Assembly (NCBI RefSeq): GCF_014858005.1
Contig: NZ_JACYOT010000005.1
Coordinates: 124,001-188,000 of the forward strand
Direction: 5' to 3'
Length of the DNA: 64,000 nt
From: Propioniciclava soli
GTDB taxonomy: Bacteria > Actinomycetota > Actinomycetes > Propionibacteriales > Propionibacteriaceae
The notes under the pieces were generated by a model, which did no database searches, was not told the DNA's origin, and worked only from the letters and a program-made list of their open reading frames with translations. Both the position numbers and the translations under genes were made by a program. Within the stretch, counting starts at the first letter, position 1; each line of letters begins with the position of its first letter. Positions 35,570 to 43,899 of this stretch are shown here, piece after piece.

Positions 35570-36853
35570 ATGGCCGGGGAGCGCAACCACGTGATCGATG
35601 TGGCGCGCGCGGCGTCCGTCGCCGTGGTCGTCGTGTTCCACGGCCTGCTCTACCAGGTGCGTCTGGCCGGCGACATCCCCGAGGTCGTCCCCTGGGCCGC
35701 GCCGCGCTGGCTCTACCCGCTCACCTGGGTTCTCATGATCATGCCGCTGTTCTTCGTGGCGGGTGGGTTCGGGCACGCCCTGACCGTGGACCGGATGCGC
35801 CGCGAGGGCGCGAGCTACGCGCACTTCCTGGCCAGCCGCGGCCGCCGGCTGGTGGGCCCGCTGGTGCTGTTCGTGACGTTCTGCACGCTCATCGCCACCG
35901 TCGCGGCGTGGGCCGGCCTGCCCGGCCCGGCCGTGACCCTCTCCCGGGCCCTGATGCAGCTGCTGTGGTTCATCTCGGTGTACCTGGTGATCGTCGCGGT
36001 GGCGCCGGCGATGGTCACCTGGCACGACCGGCAGGGTGTGGTGCCCATGCTCGTTCTGGCCCTGCTCGCCGGTGTCGTCGACGCCGTCTCGTTCACCCAC
36101 GGTGAGCCGGCGTGGCGCAACCTCAACCTGTTGTTCGTCTGGCCGCTGGTGCACCAGTTCGGCATCGCCTACGAGCGCGGCTGGTTCCGCCGCGGCCGCG
36201 CTGCCACGCCGTGGCTCGCCCTCCTCGCGGGCAGCGCGGGGGTCGCCCTCTTGGTGTTCGGCGCGGGCTACCCGCCCTCGTCGGTGGGCTTCGCCGACCT
36301 GCCGATCGCCAACATCCAGCCGCCGACCCTGGCGATGGCCAGCCTCGCGCTCGCCCAGTGCGGGGCCCTCGCCCTCGTGGAACGCTCTGGCGTGCTGGCC
36401 CACGTGTCCGCCCGCACCGAACGCGCCCTCGCGGTCGTCAACGCCCTCATGGTGACGACCTATCTCTGGCACATCTTCTGCATCCTGCTCGCCGGCACCG
36501 CGTTGGTGCTGCTCGCACTGCTGCTGCCACCGCTGGACGGCCTGCTGCTCAACCAACTCGTCGTGGCAGGCGTGGGGCTGGTCTTCGTGGCCGCGCTCGT
36601 CGGCCCCATCGGACGCCTCGAGCTGCGGCTCATCCCCCGCCTCGGTGAGGTGCAGGACGCCCGCGCCGTCATCGGGGCGTACGTGCTCCTGACGGCCGGC
36701 ACCATCGGGGTGTGGCAGAGCGGCACCGTGCTGCACCCCGCCGCCCCCTGGTCCGTCGTCTCCGTCGCCTTGGTGTGGGTCGGTTCGTGGCTGATGGGGC
36801 GTGCCGCGGACGCGGAGCCGCGTCGGCACCGCGTGGCACAATGGGGCCGATGA
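35570..36853 (+). CDS. membrane acyltransferase 3 family protein
   Basis: A 427-residue protein with about ten membrane segments and the acyltransferase-3 opening RNHVIDVARAASVAVVVVFH, in which Arg and His are conserved for acyl transfer, followed by MIMPLFFVAGGFGHALTVDR and FLASRGRRLVGPLVLF. Such proteins O-acetylate or acylate extracellular glycans, lipids or antibiotics. The cytoplasmic C-terminus is short. No glycan biosynthesis genes are adjacent, so the acceptor cannot be guessed. ATG is set by TACGCT seven bases upstream. The gene is divergent from the AEC transporter. Confidence 0.85.
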   Translation: MAGERNHVIDVARAASVAVVVVFHGLLYQVRLAGDIPEVVPWAAPRWLYPLTWVLMIMPLFFVAGGFGHALTVDRMRREGASYAHFLASRGRRLVGPLVLFVTFCTLIATVAAWAGLPGPAVTLSRALMQLLWFISVYLVIVAVAPAMVTWHDRQGVVPMLVLALLAGVVDAVSFTHGEPAWRNLNLLFVWPLVHQFGIAYERGWFRRGRAATPWLALLAGSAGVALLVFGAGYPPSSVGFADLPIANIQPPTLAMASLALAQCGALALVERSGVLAHVSARTERALAVVNALMVTTYLWHIFCILLAGTALVLLALLLPPLDGLLLNQLVVAGVGLVFVAALVGPIGRLELRLIPRLGEVQDARAVIGAYVLLTAGTIGVWQSGTVLHPAAPWSVVSVALVWVGSWLMGRAADAEPRRHRVAQWGR

Positions 36854-36934
36854 GCGCGCGCTGACCTGGGGAGGTGCCCACGGGCATCCACGGGTGTGCG
36901 CCACCCCGCGATGGTGGACGAGAGGGAAGCGTCG

Positions 36935-37471
36935 GTGGATCCGAGGACCTGGGACGCCCCGTGGGCGGTGATCTTCGGCGCGCTGTGGGTGATCGTCATG
37001 CTGCGCGCGAACGCCACCTACTGGCTTGGGCGCCTCGCCGCCCGCGGTGCCGAGTCGACCCGTGCCCGCCGGGTGATGGCCTCGCCGGGCTACCGAACCG
37101 CCGCCGACCGGCTCAACCGCTGGGGGGCTCCGGTGGTCACCCTCTCGTTCCTCACCGTCGGGGTGCAGACCGTCGTCAACGTGGCGGCCGGTGCCACGCG
37201 CATGCCGCTGCGACGTTACCTGCCCGCCGTGGCTCTCGGGTGCGTGGCGTGGGCCGCGATCTACGGCACGGTGGGGTTCTTCAGCGTCGAGGCGCTGGTG
37301 GTGGTGTGGGAGCGAGCCCCCGTGCTCGCCGTGGCGCTCGGGGTCAGCCTGGTCGGCGCCTTCGCCGCCTTCGTGGTGTGGCGCGTCAAGGATGCCCGGG
37401 CCGGACGCGTCCGACCGCCCGTCCCCGCCGACGACGTGCCGGCCGGCTCGCGGGGAACCGACCGGCACTGA
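36935..37471 (+). CDS. DedA-like (VTT domain) membrane protein
   Basis: A 178-residue protein with about four to five hydrophobic segments. The stretch RWGAPVVTLSFLTVGVQTVV, NVAAGATRMPLRRYLPAVAL and GCVAWAAIYGTVGFFSVEAL follows the DedA/VTT pattern of re-entrant loops around a G..R..AG core, although it is short and lacks some acidic residues of the family. DedA proteins support membrane potential and lipid carrier recycling. The GTG start follows AGGGAAG by six bases, which decides it over an earlier ATG and GTG. It lies 80 bases after the acyltransferase and may share its transcript. Confidence 0.7.
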   Translation: MDPRTWDAPWAVIFGALWVIVMLRANATYWLGRLAARGAESTRARRVMASPGYRTAADRLNRWGAPVVTLSFLTVGVQTVVNVAAGATRMPLRRYLPAVALGCVAWAAIYGTVGFFSVEALVVVWERAPVLAVALGVSLVGAFAAFVVWRVKDARAGRVRPPVPADDVPAGSRGTDRH

Positions 37472-37510
37472 CGTCGCTCCGCGGCATCGCAGCCCCGGGG
37501 CCAGCCGGGC

Positions 37511-38044
37511 TCAGGGAAGGTCGACGACCTTCGCTGCGTCGGAGGTCTCGTCGGAGTTGCCGGTGACGCTGCGCAGCACCTTCACCAACATGCCGACCCG
37601 CGACTCCCCGCCCCACACCTGGGCGGTGTCGCCGTGCACCTTGAGCACGACGTTGTCGGGGTTCTCCGGGCCGCCTTCCATGAAGAAGGACGCCCCGGCA
37701 CTCCACAGCTCCTCGATCAGCGCGCGGTCCTCGATCACCTCGGCGGTGCCGGACAGCGAGACCCAGGCCGACTTCGACGTGTAGCCCACGTTGACCTGGG
37801 GATGGGCGCGGATGTCACGGACGACATGGCTGCTGCTGCGCACGAGGAACAACACGTCGCCGTCCTCCTCGGCGAGCTGGGTCGACAGCGGGCGGCTCGT
37901 CAGGCGCCCGTCGTCGGCGCCGGCGTCCACCGTCGTCAGCATCGCGACGTCGATGTCGGCCATGAGCGAGCGGACGCGCTCGACCTCGGCGGGGTCGGAG
38001 GTGACGACAATGTCGTTGGCGGGACTGTTCTCGTTCTGGCTCAT
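37511..38044 (-). CDS. pyridoxamine 5'-phosphate oxidase family (general stress protein 26-like)
   Basis: A 177-residue FMN-binding split-barrel protein. It has VRSLMADIDVAMLTTVDAGA, then GRLTSRPLSTQLAEEDGDVL and FLVRSSSHVVRDIRAHPQVN, with VGYTSKSAWVSLSGTAEV and the late VWGGESRVGMLVKVLRS. This matches general stress protein 26 homologues that bind FMN and FAD. It probably has a stress-related role. GAAGGAGC lies six bases before the ATG, so it has a conventional leader. It is convergent with the DedA-like gene. Confidence 0.85.
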   Translation of the reverse strand: MSQNENSPANDIVVTSDPAEVERVRSLMADIDVAMLTTVDAGADDGRLTSRPLSTQLAEEDGDVLFLVRSSSHVVRDIRAHPQVNVGYTSKSAWVSLSGTAEVIEDRALIEELWSAGASFFMEGGPENPDNVVLKVHGDTAQVWGGESRVGMLVKVLRSVTGNSDETSDAAKVVDLP

Positions 38045-38086
38045 CGTGCTCCTTCGCTTCGGCCCTCGGTCGAGGACGCCCCCACC

Positions 38087-38923
38087 CTAGCCCGCTGCCG
38101 GCGGCTGCGACCGGTCGCCTCCGCCCGCCTGGGGCGCCGGCGACGCGTGGGTGGGGTCGAGCACCCGCTGCAGGAACGTGCGCGTCCGCTCCTCGCGCGG
38201 GCTGCCGATCACCTGGTCGGGGTGGCCCTCCTCCACGATGACGCCGCCGTCCATGAAGATCACCCGGTCGGCCACCTCGCGCGCGAACGCCATCTCGTGG
38301 GTGACCACCATCATGGTCATGCCCTCATCGGCCAGGTCGCGCATCACGCCGAGAACGTCGCCGACCAGCTCGGGGTCCAGCGCCGAGGTGGGCTCGTCGA
38401 AGAGGATCATCTCGACATCCATGCTCAACGCGCGGGCGATCGCCACCCGCTGCTGCTGCCCCCCGGAGAGCTGGGCCGGGTAGGACGCCGTCCGGTCGGC
38501 CAGCCCGACCTTGGCGAGGTTCGCGCGGGCATTCTCCTCCGCAACCGACCGGGGGATCTTCTTCACCTGCGTCTGCCCGATCGTGCAGTTCTCGAGCACG
38601 GTCAGGTGCGGGAACAGGTTGAACTGCTGGAACACCATGCCCATCTGGGTGCGGATGAAGTCGACGTCGGCGTCCGGATCGGTGATCTCCTCGTTGAGGA
38701 TGAAGATGCGGCCGCTGGTCGGCTCCTCCAGCAGGTTGACGCAGCGCAGCAGCGTCGACTTGCCCGAACCTGAGGGGCCGATGACGCACACCACCTCACC
38801 GCGGCGCACCACCGTGGAGATGCCCTTGAGCACCGCGAGGTCGCCGAAGTTCTTGTGGAGGTCGTAGATCTGGATCTCGTCGGCGCGGTTGCCGGTGGGG
38901 ACGACGTCGGGTGTGGTGGTCAC
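38087..38923 (-). CDS. polar amino acid ABC transporter ATP-binding protein
   Basis: ATPase of a glutamine/glutamate-type importer, 278 residues. Walker [22 protein letters not shown]-loop [20 protein letters not shown], signature [15 protein letters not shown], Walker [21 protein letters not shown] and switch VVTHEM are all clear. The Asn-Leu-Leu-Glu run after Walker A is typical of the GlnQ/HisP group. A C-terminal Pro/Ala-rich tail is short. It is the last gene of the permease/binding protein operon, with four bases between the permease stop and the GTG start. Confidence 0.93.
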   Translation of the reverse strand: MTTTPDVVPTGNRADEIQIYDLHKNFGDLAVLKGISTVVRRGEVVCVIGPSGSGKSTLLRCVNLLEEPTSGRIFILNEEITDPDADVDFIRTQMGMVFQQFNLFPHLTVLENCTIGQTQVKKIPRSVAEENARANLAKVGLADRTASYPAQLSGGQQQRVAIARALSMDVEMILFDEPTSALDPELVGDVLGVMRDLADEGMTMMVVTHEMAFAREVADRVIFMDGGVIVEEGHPDQVIGSPREERTRTFLQRVLDPTHASPAPQAGGGDRSQPPAAG

Positions 38924-38927
38924 GGGG

Positions 38928-39755
38928 TCACCGGGCCTTCTGCTGACGGGCCTCCATGCGCCGGACGAGGAACGTCAGCGGGAGGGTGATGATCAGGTAG
39001 CAGAACCCGGCCACGACCAGCGGGGTCAGGTTCACATTGCTGTTGGACAGCTCGCGCCCGAACTTCGTCAGCTCGAACGCGGCGGTCGTCAGGCCCAGGA
39101 CGTAGACCAGCGAGGAGTCCTTCGTCAACAGGATCAACTCGTTGGTCAGCGGCGGGGTGATGATGCGGAACGCCTGGGGCAGGACGATCTTGCGCGTCGC
39201 CATGCCGGCCGGCATCCCCAGCGACCGCGCCGCCTCGACCTGGCCCTTCGGCACGGCCTGGATGCCGGCGCGGATCGTCTCGGCCATGTAGGCCGCGCTC
39301 ACCATGCCCAACGCGGCCCACACCGTCCCGTACGGATCGAAGGGGAATCGGAGCCCCGGGAAGGCGACCGACAGCAGACCGAACGACAGCAGCACGATCA
39401 GCGCCGGCACCCCGCGGAAGAACTCGATGTAGATGCTCGCCAGCCACCGGTAGGGCGCGACCTGGGAGAGGCGCATCAACGCGAGGATCGTGCCCAGCAC
39501 CAGCCCCACCACGAACGCCCCGAGCGTGTAGGCGAGCGTGTTGAACAGCGCGTGCGGAACCCCCTGCAGCGTCAGGACGATCAGGTCGGGGCGGAAGAAC
39601 ACCGACTGCACCTGGCGGCCGTCCACCGTCGCGATCATGAGCACGACGAGGGCGATCAACACGGCGTACTGGACGAGGCGGATGCGTCGGGCCCGCTTGC
39701 GGGGAGAGATCTTGGCGCGGGTGACGCGCGGGGCGACGGTGGCGGTCGAGCTCAT
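38928..39755 (-). CDS. polar amino acid ABC transporter permease
   Basis: A 275-residue membrane protein of the HisM/GlnP family. Five or more hydrophobic segments are seen, starting with [19 protein letters not shown]; the family loop is [20 protein letters not shown], followed by the EAA-type coupling loop [20 protein letters not shown] then [20 protein letters not shown]. There is only one permease gene, so it is likely a homodimer. The ATG follows AGGAG by six bases; the longer upstream frame overlaps nothing conserved and is Ser/Arg-rich. It lies 85 bases after the binding protein gene. Confidence 0.92.
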   Translation of the reverse strand: MSSTATVAPRVTRAKISPRKRARRIRLVQYAVLIALVVLMIATVDGRQVQSVFFRPDLIVLTLQGVPHALFNTLAYTLGAFVVGLVLGTILALMRLSQVAPYRWLASIYIEFFRGVPALIVLLSFGLLSVAFPGLRFPFDPYGTVWAALGMVSAAYMAETIRAGIQAVPKGQVEAARSLGMPAGMATRKIVLPQAFRIITPPLTNELILLTKDSSLVYVLGLTTAAFELTKFGRELSNSNVNLTPLVVAGFCYLIITLPLTFLVRRMEARQQKAR

Positions 39756-39840
39756 GGCACTCCTGGCAGATGACGGTGGCGCGCCGACGAGAGCGCGGTG
39801 AGGAACCCGCGGCGTCCGGGCCGGACGCCGCGGGCGCGGA

Positions 39841-40692
39841 TCAGCTGGCAGGGGCGTCCACGCCGAACCAGCTGCGGTAGATGTCGTTGAAGCGTCCGTC
39901 CTCACGGGCCTCGGTGAGCACCTGGTCGATCACCTCGCCCAGCGCCTCGTTGTCCAGCGCGTAGTTGAACCCGTAGTCCTCCCCCGTCTGGAACTCGGTG
40001 GCCACCTTGGTGGTCGGGTTCTCCCGAGCGAAGTCGTAGAAGACGCCGTTGTCGTTCACCGCGGCGGCCACGGTGCCGGCGAGCACCGCGTTCGCACTGG
40101 TCGGCATGTCCTCGAAGATGCGCACCTCGTAGCCGAACTCGGCCGCGTGCTCCTCCACGTAGGACTTGCCCGTGGTGTCGGTCTGGGCGCCGACCACCTG
40201 GCCGCGCAGGTCCTCTAACCCCGTCACCGACGAGTCGGCGGACACCAGCAGCGCCTGGGTGGCGCTGAAGTACCCCTCGGAGAAGCCCGTCGCTGCGGCC
40301 CGCTCATCGTTGATCGTGATCGCGGCCGCGCCGACGTCGCAGCGCTGGGCGGTGAAGACCGCCCCCGACGTGATCTGGCCGAAGTCGATGTCGATCACCT
40401 CGCGGGTCACGCCCAGCTCCTCGGCCACCAGATCCATCAGGTCCATGTCGAAGCCGACCACCTCGTTGCCCTCGGTGAACTCGAAGGGCTTGTACGACAG
40501 GTGGGTGCAGACCGTGAGGTGGCCCGGGCTGACCAGCTGGACGCCGGCGTCCGCCCCGGCGGTCTCCGTGGCGCCCCCGGCAGCGGTCGTGGTGGGCGCG
40601 CTCGCGTAGTTGGCGCACGCGGTGAGGCTGAGCGCCGCGGTGCCGGCCACGAGGGCGGCGGCGAGCCGCGTGCGGCGGCGGTGGTTGTTCAC
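39841..40692 (-). CDS. polar amino acid ABC transporter substrate-binding lipoprotein
   Basis: A 283-residue extracytoplasmic binding protein of the family 3 (SBP_bac_3) fold. The signal ends TAALSLTACANY with lipobox Cys26. The domain contains GHLTVCTHLSYKPFEFTEGN, EVVGFDMDLMDLVAEELGVT, VIDIDFGQITSGAVFTAQRC and DVGAAAITINDERAAATGFS; the Arg and Asp of the ligand pocket are retained. Ligand probably glutamate, glutamine or a similar polar amino acid. The GTG is preceded by GGGAGG seven bases upstream; the longer frame is not signal-like. It is the first gene of the importer operon. Confidence 0.92.
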   Translation of the reverse strand: MNNHRRRTRLAAALVAGTAALSLTACANYASAPTTTAAGGATETAGADAGVQLVSPGHLTVCTHLSYKPFEFTEGNEVVGFDMDLMDLVAEELGVTREVIDIDFGQITSGAVFTAQRCDVGAAAITINDERAAATGFSEGYFSATQALLVSADSSVTGLEDLRGQVVGAQTDTTGKSYVEEHAAEFGYEVRIFEDMPTSANAVLAGTVAAAVNDNGVFYDFARENPTTKVATEFQTGEDYGFNYALDNEALGEVIDQVLTEAREDGRFNDIYRSWFGVDAPAS

Positions 40693-40806
40693 AGGGATCC
40701 TCCCGGTCGATGGTGTTCGCCGGAATCTTTGCACCCGCGGCCGACAATTCCCGTCCGTGTCCACACGATTTAACGAAGCCGTGACCATTCCTGACAGGCG
40801 GGGGGC

Positions 40807-41006
40807 GTGGAGACGTTGCCCGTGGAGGCAGAACTGGACGCCCTGCTCACCGTCGCCGCCCACGTCGCACGCGCCTGTGGGCGGCCGATCGTCGACGAGC
40901 GGCCCCGCGTGCTCGACGTGGCGGCGACCAAGTCGAGCGTCACCGACGTGGCGCAGCGCTCGCCGAGGTCGCCCCCGACGCGGAGACCCCCACCTTGCTG
41001 AGGTGA
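40807..41006 (+). pseudogene. remnant of an inositol monophosphatase family gene
   Basis: A GTG after a G-run begins METLPVEAELDALLTVAAHV, then LDVAATKSSVTDV, the N-terminal pattern of inositol monophosphatases (VATKSSPTDVVTE). The family's metal-binding motifs (EE, DPLDGT, WD) are all missing. Just after TDV the frame loses resemblance and stops, while the +1 frame reads AALAEVAPDAETPTLLR and a stop, which looks like a protein C-terminus. The simplest reading is a large internal deletion that joined the N- and C-terminal ends out of frame. It lies between two transporter operons. Confidence 0.5.
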
Positions 41007-41125
41007 ACCCGGCCTCGAAACGCCCCGGGGAACGGGCCCGGACGCCGTTGACCGGGCCCGCCCTGGGGTGCTTTCCGCCGAGATGACCGCCTCGGGGGCG
41101 GCTCGGCTGACTCACCGTGCAGGGA

Positions 41126-42418
41126 TCAGCCCAGCGCGCCCCGCACCTCGGTGACGAACCCCTCGGCCGCCGGCTCGGGCGCCTGGGTGCCGAACATGAC
41201 GGCCTGCGCGTAGCGGAGCTGGATGGACGGGCTCTGCCCGCCCCCCATCGGCGGCACGAGGGAGGGCGCGCCCAACTCGTCGTTGATGGAGTCCAGGTAC
41301 TCAACCACCTTGCGATCGGACTCGCCGAGGTCGCCGGCGATGGCCTCGCGGACGGTCAGGTTGGCCGGCACCCCCCGGTCGGTGCCCAGCAGCGTGCCCG
41401 CCTCGACGTTGTTGGCGAGGTAGTCGATGAAGATCTTGGCCTCCTCGGGGTGCGCCGAGCGGGCCGAGGCAGACCAGTACATCGACGCCTTGTACCAGAG
41501 CTCGGCGTCCCGGCCGGTGCCCTCGGCGCGGGGCAGCCGCAACGGCAGGAGCGACTCCCCGGTGGCGCGGTCGAGCGCCGGGTACTGGTTCGACCACAAC
41601 GACCCGAGCGCGACCCGGTTGGTGCCGAGCAGCGACTGGTCGATCGGCTGCCCCTCGTCCTCCCCCGTCACGGACGCCGGGGGGATCGAGCCGTCCTCCT
41701 GCAGCGTCAGGAAGTAGCTCCAGTAGTCGGCCACATCGGACGCCTCGTAGGCGATGCCGTCGGCCGTCCACTGCTCCTTGCCGTGCTGACGCAGCCACGC
41801 CTTGAGGACGGCGTCGGTGCTCATCATGTTCATGGCCCCCCAGGACTCACCGCCACCGGCGGCCGAGATCTCCTGGGCGATGCGGTGGAAGTCGTCCCAC
41901 GTCCACGTGGTGTCGTCGGGCAGCTCAACCCCCGCCTGTTCGAACAGGGTCGGGTTGGCCGCCATGGACGGTGCGTTGATGCCTGCGTTGATGCCGACGA
42001 GGGTGCCGTCGACCTCGCCGAGCTCCACGGTGCCCGGGGCGAAGTCGCCCGTGTCGACATCCGCCAGGTCGAGCAACAGCCCACGACTGCCGTACTCGAC
42101 GATGTACTTCTCATCCATCTGGATCACGTCGGGGGTGTCGTTCGCGGCGGACTGGGTGGCCAGCCTGTCCCAGTATCCGCTCCAGTCACCGGGCTCCGGC
42201 TGGATGCGGATGTTCGGGTGCTCGGCCTCGAACGCCTCGATGACGCGGCTCGTGGTCTGCAGGCGATTGTCGTTGCCCCACCAGGTGAAGCGGAGGGTCA
42301 AGGGGGCGTCGCCCCCCGCCGTGGTGGTGGCCGGCTCACCTGCGCCACAGGCGCTCAGCAGCACCAGCCCGCTGACGGCAGCGGCCAAGACGGGGGCGAG
42401 GGTGCGGCGACGAGTCAT
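41126..42418 (-). CDS. sugar ABC transporter substrate-binding lipoprotein (orphan)
   Basis: A 430-residue family 1 extracellular solute-binding protein. The lipobox is LLSACGAG with Cys24, then a Thr/Gly linker and LTLRFTWWGNDNRLQTTSRV, IEAFEAEHPNIRIQPE, TPDVIQMDEKYIVEYGSRGL and TWTWDDFHRIAQEIS, all usual for this carbohydrate-binding group. No permease or ATPase gene is nearby, so it must use a distant transporter, typically with a shared MsiK-type ATPase. The ATG follows GGGAGG; the longer in-frame start is not signal-like. Divergent from a FadR-type repressor gene, with a strong promoter under a palindrome. Confidence 0.9.
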   Translation of the reverse strand: MTRRRTLAPVLAAAVSGLVLLSACGAGEPATTTAGGDAPLTLRFTWWGNDNRLQTTSRVIEAFEAEHPNIRIQPEPGDWSGYWDRLATQSAANDTPDVIQMDEKYIVEYGSRGLLLDLADVDTGDFAPGTVELGEVDGTLVGINAGINAPSMAANPTLFEQAGVELPDDTTWTWDDFHRIAQEISAAGGGESWGAMNMMSTDAVLKAWLRQHGKEQWTADGIAYEASDVADYWSYFLTLQEDGSIPPASVTGEDEGQPIDQSLLGTNRVALGSLWSNQYPALDRATGESLLPLRLPRAEGTGRDAELWYKASMYWSASARSAHPEEAKIFIDYLANNVEAGTLLGTDRGVPANLTVREAIAGDLGESDRKVVEYLDSINDELGAPSLVPPMGGGQSPSIQLRYAQAVMFGTQAPEPAAEGFVTEVRGALG

Positions 42419-42472
42419 GTGGACGAGACCTCCCAGTGCGCGTGCGGCGGCACCGCTGCCGTCGATGAGGCG

Positions 42473-42501
42473 AGAGTAACAGCCGTCATCGTACAAGTCA
42501 A
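42473..42501 (-). promoter_or_regulatory. promoter of the sugar-binding lipoprotein gene
   Basis: On the minus strand: TTGACT, a 17-base spacer, TACTCT. This is one of the best consensus promoters in the window, and its -35 lies inside the palindrome listed next. Confidence 0.7.
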
Positions 42502-42515
42502 CGACTCGTATGATG
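42487..42515. promoter_or_regulatory. putative FadR/GntR operator
   Basis: A 29-base imperfect palindrome: CATC, TAC, AGTC on the left mirror GACT, GTA, GATG on the right (22 of 29 symmetric positions). It covers the -35 of the lipoprotein gene and ends 46 bases before the regulator start, so one dimer or tetramer could control both. Confidence 0.65.
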
Positions 42516-42561
42516 CCTTGGGTACGTTGTCAGACACGTCTCCAGCTGGTACGACAGGGCC

Positions 42562-43278
42562 ATGTCTGACACCGCTGCCCTCGCCCGCGGCTCCCGCGCG
42601 CTGGCCCACGAACTCTCGGCACGTCTGCGGGCGCAGATCTTGGCGGGCGAGCTCGCAGCCGGCGCCAAGCTCCCCACCGAGAGTGAACTCAGCAGTACCT
42701 TCGAGGTGAGCCGCACGGTGGTGCGTGAGGCGCTGCAGCACCTCCAGGCGTCCGGGCTGGTGGAGACCTTCCAGGGCCGCGGGTCCTTCGTCCTGGCCGT
42801 GCCCGTCGAGCCGGTGGGCGGCCCGCTCGCCGCGGTCCGGACGCGGGACGATCTTGCCGCGCTGCTGGACTTCCGCATCGGCGTGGAGTCGGAGGCGGCG
42901 GCGTTGGCGGCCCAGCGCCGCTCCGCCGCCCACCTCACCTCCCTGCGGCGTGCCCTGGAGCATTTCGGGCGCGCCGAGCGGTCGCCGGAACGGGGCGTGC
43001 AGGCCGACTTCGAACTGCACCTCACCGTGGCCCGGGCGAGCCAGAACGCCTTCATGGTCTCCACGCTGGAGTCGTTCGGGCCGCGCATGGTGCTGCTCCA
43101 GCGCACGGGGCTGGACGAGTCCGCCGCGCTCACCGACAGTGCCCACTTCGCGCAGATCCTGACCGAGCACACCGCCTTCGTGGACGCCATCGAGGCCGGG
43201 GACGCCGCCGGCGCGGGCGCGGCCATGCGCGTCCACCTGGCCGCGTCGCGTCGACGTCTGCAGGCGCGGAAGGGCTGA
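42562..43278 (+). CDS. FadR/GntR family transcriptional regulator (FCD subfamily)
   Basis: A 238-residue regulator. The N-terminal winged helix-turn-helix (residues 10-75) has LSARLRAQILAGELAAGAKL, PTESELSSTFEVSRTVVREA and LQHLQASGLVETFQGRGSFV, the GntR signature. The C-terminal FCD domain follows, with FRIGVESEAAALAAQRRSAA, the His-containing DFELHLTVARASQNA and DSAHFAQILTEHTAF, giving the metal/effector-binding His and Asp residues. The effector is probably a sugar acid or similar metabolite. TACGAC six bases before the ATG suggests a leaderless transcript. It is the likely controller of the divergent binding protein. Confidence 0.9.
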   Translation: MSDTAALARGSRALAHELSARLRAQILAGELAAGAKLPTESELSSTFEVSRTVVREALQHLQASGLVETFQGRGSFVLAVPVEPVGGPLAAVRTRDDLAALLDFRIGVESEAAALAAQRRSAAHLTSLRRALEHFGRAERSPERGVQADFELHLTVARASQNAFMVSTLESFGPRMVLLQRTGLDESAALTDSAHFAQILTEHTAFVDAIEAGDAAGAGAAMRVHLAASRRRLQARKG

Positions 43279-43321
43279 AACGGGGGGCTTCCGGCCCCGT
43301 TCGGCCACCCCGGGGGCGACG

Positions 43322-43813
43322 TCACTGTTCGGGGGCACGCCAGGTGCGACGGCTGCGGACGGCGTGGGCCACCGCTCCGACCAGCAGTGCCGCCACGAGC
43401 ATCCACAGGACGGCCGGATGGGACGGACGCCCCAGCGCCACGCGGCCGAGCATCCAGACGGCGTATCCGACCAGCACGAGCGTGGCGGCTCCGAGCCACC
43501 CCGTCTCGTCGGCGAGCCGCCGACGGGTCGTGGCCAGGTTCTCGGCACGCAGCCAGTACTCGGCGTCCGGGAGGTTCACCAGTTCGGCCGGCAGCCGGCC
43601 CGTCAACCACGGGACGGCCCAGAAGACTCCCACCACGGAAATGCCCATGACGACGGCGAACGCGAGGTGCCCCCCGAGCGTGCCCCACCGCGTCGGGTCT
43701 CCACCGGCGTCGACGTGGACCGGCACGGTGGCCGGCAGACTCACCGCCTGCCAGCCGAGCAGGACGCCGTACGCCGCGCCCACCGCGAGCAGTGCAACAC
43801 GTCCCGGAGCCAC
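43322..43813 (-). CDS. DUF1648/SdpI-like membrane protein
   Basis: A 163-residue protein with four hydrophobic segments. The opening VALLAVGAAYGVLLGWQAVS followed by LPATVPVHVDAGGDPTRWGT is the DUF1648 pattern, where an extracytoplasmic PxHxxxxGxPxxWG motif follows the first membrane helix. Relatives include the immunity protein SdpI and membrane proteins of unknown role. There is no killing-factor gene next to it, so an immunity role is not supported. The GTG start is set by TAGGGT six bases upstream. It is convergent with the FadR gene and downstream of nrdJ. Confidence 0.8.
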   Translation of the reverse strand: MAPGRVALLAVGAAYGVLLGWQAVSLPATVPVHVDAGGDPTRWGTLGGHLAFAVVMGISVVGVFWAVPWLTGRLPAELVNLPDAEYWLRAENLATTRRRLADETGWLGAATLVLVGYAVWMLGRVALGRPSHPAVLWMLVAALLVGAVAHAVRSRRTWRAPEQ

Positions 43814-43819
43814 GCGTTC

Positions 43820-43825
43820 ACCCTA
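43820..43825 (-). promoter_or_regulatory. -10 box of a probable leaderless promoter (DUF1648 gene)
   Basis: TAGGGT on the minus strand, six bases before the GTG; sited between it and the nrdJ terminator hairpin. Confidence 0.45.
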
Positions 43826-43828
43826 CGC

Positions 43829-43863
43829 CGACGGGCCCCCGGGAACATCCCGGGGGCCCGTCG
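43829..43863 (-). terminator. hairpin terminator of nrdJ
   Basis: A perfect 16-bp GC-rich stem around a three-base loop (ACA), 37 bases after the nrdJ stop codon. Confidence 0.8.
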
Positions 43864-43899
43864 CCGCGACCGCACCGCGTGGGGAGCGGCCAGTGGTTC

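Noticed and set aside
43322-43813. DUF1648 protein as SdpI-type immunity gene of a killing system
   Set aside because: No sdpC-like toxin, no sdpR regulator next to it; homology is only the DUF1648 domain.
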